A DNA stretch of 64,000 nucleotides, from positions 621,834-685,833 of the forward strand of contig JAMPDE010000002.1 of the NCBI GenBank assembly GCA_023665825.1, written 5' to 3'. This stretch comes from Alistipes senegalensis. Lineage in GTDB: Bacteria > Bacteroidota > Bacteroidia > Bacteroidales > Rikenellaceae. Below the pieces are notes generated by a model. It saw nothing but the letters and a program-made list of their open reading frames with translations. It did not search any database and was not told the DNA's origin. A program made the position numbers and the translations under genes. Below are positions 61,528 to 64,000 of the stretch, piece by piece (the stretch's first letter is position 1; the number at the start of each line of letters is the position of its first letter).

Positions 61528-64000
61528 ATATTTTCATCTTTTTGGATGAAGAACTATTATTCATATGTGGCGGAACTCGCCCGATGACGATCCGCCCGCC
61601 GGAGACGTCGGCGATCTGCTGCATCCGCGACGGAACATAGGGCCGCTGTTCCTTATCCGGAATCGGTTGTCGCGGGCTTTCGACGGCGGACTTCTCCTCT
61701 ACCGACTGATTGCCCTCCGGCATCTCTTCGCCTTGCTCGATGGGTTTGAGCGAGAGTTGTATTTTTCTGTCCAGCTCGGTCAGTTGGGCGCGTAGAGCCG
61801 TCAGTTCGGGTTCTTTGCGCCACGTTCCCTCCACGACGCTTTGCAGGGTGGGAATGTCCTTGGCGAGTTCCTCGTTCTTCTGTTTGAAGTTCTCCAACAC
61901 CGTTTCGATGGTCGAAAGGGCGTGCAGGAAGTTGAGCGACGCCAAGCGCGGGTCGGCCGCGATGTTGCCGTGGTTGTAGGAGTAGAGATAGTCGGCCTCG
62001 CCGCGCGCATAGAAACGGTTTTGCGTAAAGTCGAATCCGTCCTTTTCCGTCGTTTCGCTCTTTACGACCAGCTCGAAGCCGTAAAGGCTTCCGATCGTTT
62101 GCAGCTCTCCGCCCGTGCGGGCCGTCTCGGCGATATGGTTCAGCTGCTTGCCGATGAGTTTCGAATCGGAGGTTTCCAGTCCGTCGAGCTTCACGGGGTT
62201 GCGGTACGAACCGTCCGCATTCAGCTGAACACGGGCCTTGAAGTGCTCCAAATCCTTGCTTATCACCTCGATTTTGGCATCGTTCTTCTTCATGGTAGAC
62301 AAGATGGTGTCCAACTGGTATCGGCTTGATGACTTGCCGCGCACGAAGGCCTGCCGCTCGCTTTCGAGCGTGGCGATCTTCTTTTCCAAACGGGCCTTTT
62401 CCAGCAGATCGGTGTTGCCCGACAGAATGGCGACGTACTCGGAGAAGTTCATGCCGCTCTTTTCGTCGATAGCTCCCTCGTCGATGGTGCGGCTGCCCAT
62501 GTTGTTGGTCTTGAGCTGCCGGATGAAGAGCTGCTTGTTGTGCAACAAGCCGAACTTGTAGGCGTCGAGCGACTTCTCGACGGCATACAGAATCACGTCC
62601 ACCTTGTTGTCGGCATGGTATTTCGCCACCTCGTTGCCGGTGCGGATGCCGCGGCCGTCGCGTTGTTCGAGGTCGCTGGGCCGCCACGGGCTGTCGAGGT
62701 GATGGATCGCCACGCACCGCTTCTGGGCATTGACACCCGTGCCGAGCATCTCGGTCGAGCCGAACAAGACGCGGATTCTGCCGGCATTCATGTCGGCGAT
62801 CAAGGCCTTGCGGGCCTTCTCGCTCGTCGCCTCCTGTATGAAGCGCACCTCGCTCGGCGGTATGCCGTAGTCCTCCACGAGTTTGCGTTTGACTTCGGAA
62901 TAAACATTCCAATCGCTGCCGCCTTTGTAGGTTCCCAAATCCGAGAATACGAACTGCGTACCTTTCTGTTCGTCGTAGCGGCGGTAGTAATCGGCAATCA
63001 TCTTGGCGCAGTGGCTCGCCTTGTTGTCCACGTGGTCGCCGTAGCGGTCGGGGTCGATCATACGCATGTCGAGCGACATCTTGCGGGCGTAGTCCGTGGC
63101 GATGAGCATCTTCGCCTTCTCCTCGCTCTGCGACAGCGGCCCGCGGCCCAGCAACTCGCCTTTGCCGCTCTTGGCGAACTCCATCAGTCTGCCGATGAAC
63201 TCCTCTTGGTCGGGCGTCGGTGGAATGTTGTGTAGAATCTCGTTCTTCTGCGGGCGGTCGATGCCGATGTCCTCGGCCGAACGATAGTCGGTGATCTCGG
63301 AATAGAATGCCGCCAGTTCGGGCACCTTGATGAAGTAGCGGAACCGCTCTTTCTGCACCACCTCGTTGGTTACGGAGAACTCGTAGTCGATGGTCTTCTT
63401 GGCGAATATGGCCGCCCATGCGTCGAACGTGCGGATGTTCTGCCGTTCCAGTTCTTTGGGGCGCAGATACTTGAACAGCAGGTACAGCTCCGTTAACGAG
63501 TTCGAGATAGTCGTGCCGGAGAGGAACGTGGCCCCCAGATCGCGCCCCGTGCGGTCCTGTATGGTTCGCAGGGCGAAAAGCATGTTGAGCGCTCGTTGCG
63601 ACCCGTCGGGGTTGCCTAATCCCGCCACTCGGTCGTGACGCGTGGTGAAGGTCAGGTTCTTGAACTTGTGGCTTTCGTCCACGTAGATGTGGTCGATGCC
63701 CATCAGGCGGAAGTCCACCGCATCGTCCTTGCGTGTTTCGAGCATGTGCATGACGGTCTGCAACTTGGCTTCCAGATTCGCCTTGCGTTTGATGCAGCCT
63801 TTGAGCATGGCGCGGGATACGTCCCGACCCTGCGATTGCAGGACGGCAAGGTTCTCGTCCACGCTGTCCAGCTCGGACTGCAAAATCTCCTGCTGCACCT
63901 CCGGCGATTGGGGAATCATGCCGAACTGCTCGTGCGAGAGAATTACGGCGTCCCAGTCGTTGTTCTTGATGAGGTTGAAGATGCGCTCGCGGTTCTTGGG
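61526..64000 (-). CDS. Large SNF2-type helicase of a conjugative element (5' end cut by window)
   Basis: At least 824 codons; the frame stays open to base 64000, so the start lies beyond the window (family members reach about 1,900 residues, with an N-terminal methylase-like domain). Visible parts: the DEAH-like box [34 protein letters not shown], and helicase motifs V-VI in [43 protein letters not shown] long coiled coil ([18 protein letters not shown] onward) and a Pro/Glu-rich tail follow. Typical of Bacteroidota conjugative transposons. G+C is much higher than in the KAP gene beside it, so the two have different histories. Confidence 0.85.
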   Translation of the reverse strand, partial: PKNRERIFNLIKNNDWDAVILSHEQFGMIPQSPEVQQEILQSELDSVDENLAVLQSQGRDVSRAMLKGCIKRKANLEAKLQTVMHMLETRKDDAVDFRLMGIDHIYVDESHKFKNLTFTTRHDRVAGLGNPDGSQRALNMLFALRTIQDRTGRDLGATFLSGTTISNSLTELYLLFKYLRPKELERQNIRTFDAWAAIFAKKTIDYEFSVTNEVVQKERFRYFIKVPELAAFYSEITDYRSAEDIGIDRPQKNEILHNIPPTPDQEEFIGRLMEFAKSGKGELLGRGPLSQSEEKAKMLIATDYARKMSLDMRMIDPDRYGDHVDNKASHCAKMIADYYRRYDEQKGTQFVFSDLGTYKGGSDWNVYSEVKRKLVEDYGIPPSEVRFIQEATSEKARKALIADMNAGRIRVLFGSTEMLGTGVNAQKRCVAIHHLDSPWRPSDLEQRDGRGIRTGNEVAKYHADNKVDVILYAVEKSLDAYKFGLLHNKQLFIRQLKTNNMGSRTIDEGAIDEKSGMNFSEYVAILSGNTDLLEKARLEKKIATLESERQAFVRGKSSSRYQLDTILSTMKKNDAKIEVISKDLEHFKARVQLNADGSYRNPVKLDGLETSDSKLIGKQLNHIAETARTGGELQTIGSLYGFELVVKSETTEKDGFDFTQNRFYARGEADYLYSYNHGNIAADPRLASLNFLHALSTIETVLENFKQKNEELAKDIPTLQSVVEGTWRKEPELTALRAQLTELDRKIQLSLKPIEQGEEMPEGNQSVEEKSAVESPRQPIPDKEQRPYVPSRMQQIADVSGGRIVIGRVPPHMNNSSSSKKMKI

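Larger units (their letters stand above)
56640..64000. mobile_element. Edge of an integrated conjugative element (CTnDOT-like), left limit approximate
   Basis: Core genes and high G+C end with the porin at 56023. From about 56.4 kb the DNA becomes AT-rich and then carries an RteC-type regulator, two excisionase-like HTH genes, a KAP NTPase and a large SNF2-type helicase of the kind carried by Bacteroidota conjugative transposons. No integrase, tra genes or attachment site can be seen; they would lie to the right. The exact left junction is not identified. Confidence 0.65.

Overview
The window reads as a chromosomal segment of a GC-rich member of the Bacteroidales, most likely Alistipes or a close relative (Rikenellaceae). 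This is inferred from gene content and style, not from a search. Supporting signs are the Bacteroidota -7 promoter box TAnnTTTG (usually TATCTTTGC) before many genes, few Shine-Dalgarno sequences, BspA-type and BACON lipoproteins, DUF1573, DUF3822, DUF4199 and DUF4293 proteins, a NusB of about 310 residues, and an RteC-controlled mobile element at the right edge.

Layout. 0-6.7 kb: a minus-strand trio (HI0933-type flavoprotein, pared-down methyltransferase-like protein, cobalamin adenosyltransferase cut by the window edge), an LRR lipoprotein with a long structured leader, then a plus-strand run nusB, DUF1573, yajC, TSCPD, GlsB. 6.7-21.7 kb: tRNA-Gln, a thioesterase, a secreted nuclease with a BACON lipoprotein, and a long, tightly packed minus-strand series (tamB, exbB, exbD, tonB, DUF1573, mtaD, mltG, tsaC, DUF4199, GT2, DUF4293) devoted to the envelope and to t6A tRNA modification. 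21.8-33.7 kb: tsaD, lon, valS, a TPR protein, rnhA, and the minus-strand operon ribE, histidine kinase, lgt, HU/SPOR, gtrA. 33.7-38.9 kb: a repeat-rich stretch around an S24-like regulator, tRNA-Arg, typA, aroB and panB. 38.9-56 kb: housekeeping (SpoU methyltransferase, glnS, mutS, uracil-DNA glycosylase, RecD-like helicase, rsmD, tRNA-Asp, DAG kinase, pepD, phoH, porin). About 56.4-64 kb: the edge of an integrated conjugative element, with RteC, two excisionase-like HTH proteins, a membrane KAP NTPase as probable cargo, and a large SNF2-type helicase cut by the window edge.

Most interesting signals. (1) Two 168-bp elements (34832-34999 and 38577-38744) share terminal sequence and architecture, but their hairpin arms differ in compensating ways, as expected of a conserved RNA or cruciform. 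On the minus strand each lies just upstream of a short ORF with a hydrophobic start; one encodes a clear 23-residue membrane peptide. (2) A family of terminator-like repeats follows typA and the S24 regulator, with a further copy and a relic nearby; in typA the stop codon lies inside the hairpin. (3) A nested-hairpin leader of about 290 nt precedes the LRR lipoprotein. (4) Hairpin repeats that end in a ready-made promoter box occur before nusB and at the edge of the mobile element. (5) A run of nine G lies inside an outer-membrane protein gene. (6) The RteC/excisionase module carries a KAP NTPase that is a candidate defence gene.

Limits: no alignments, structure predictions or database searches were run. 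Family names rest on recognised motifs and length; promoters, terminators and RNA folds were read by eye.
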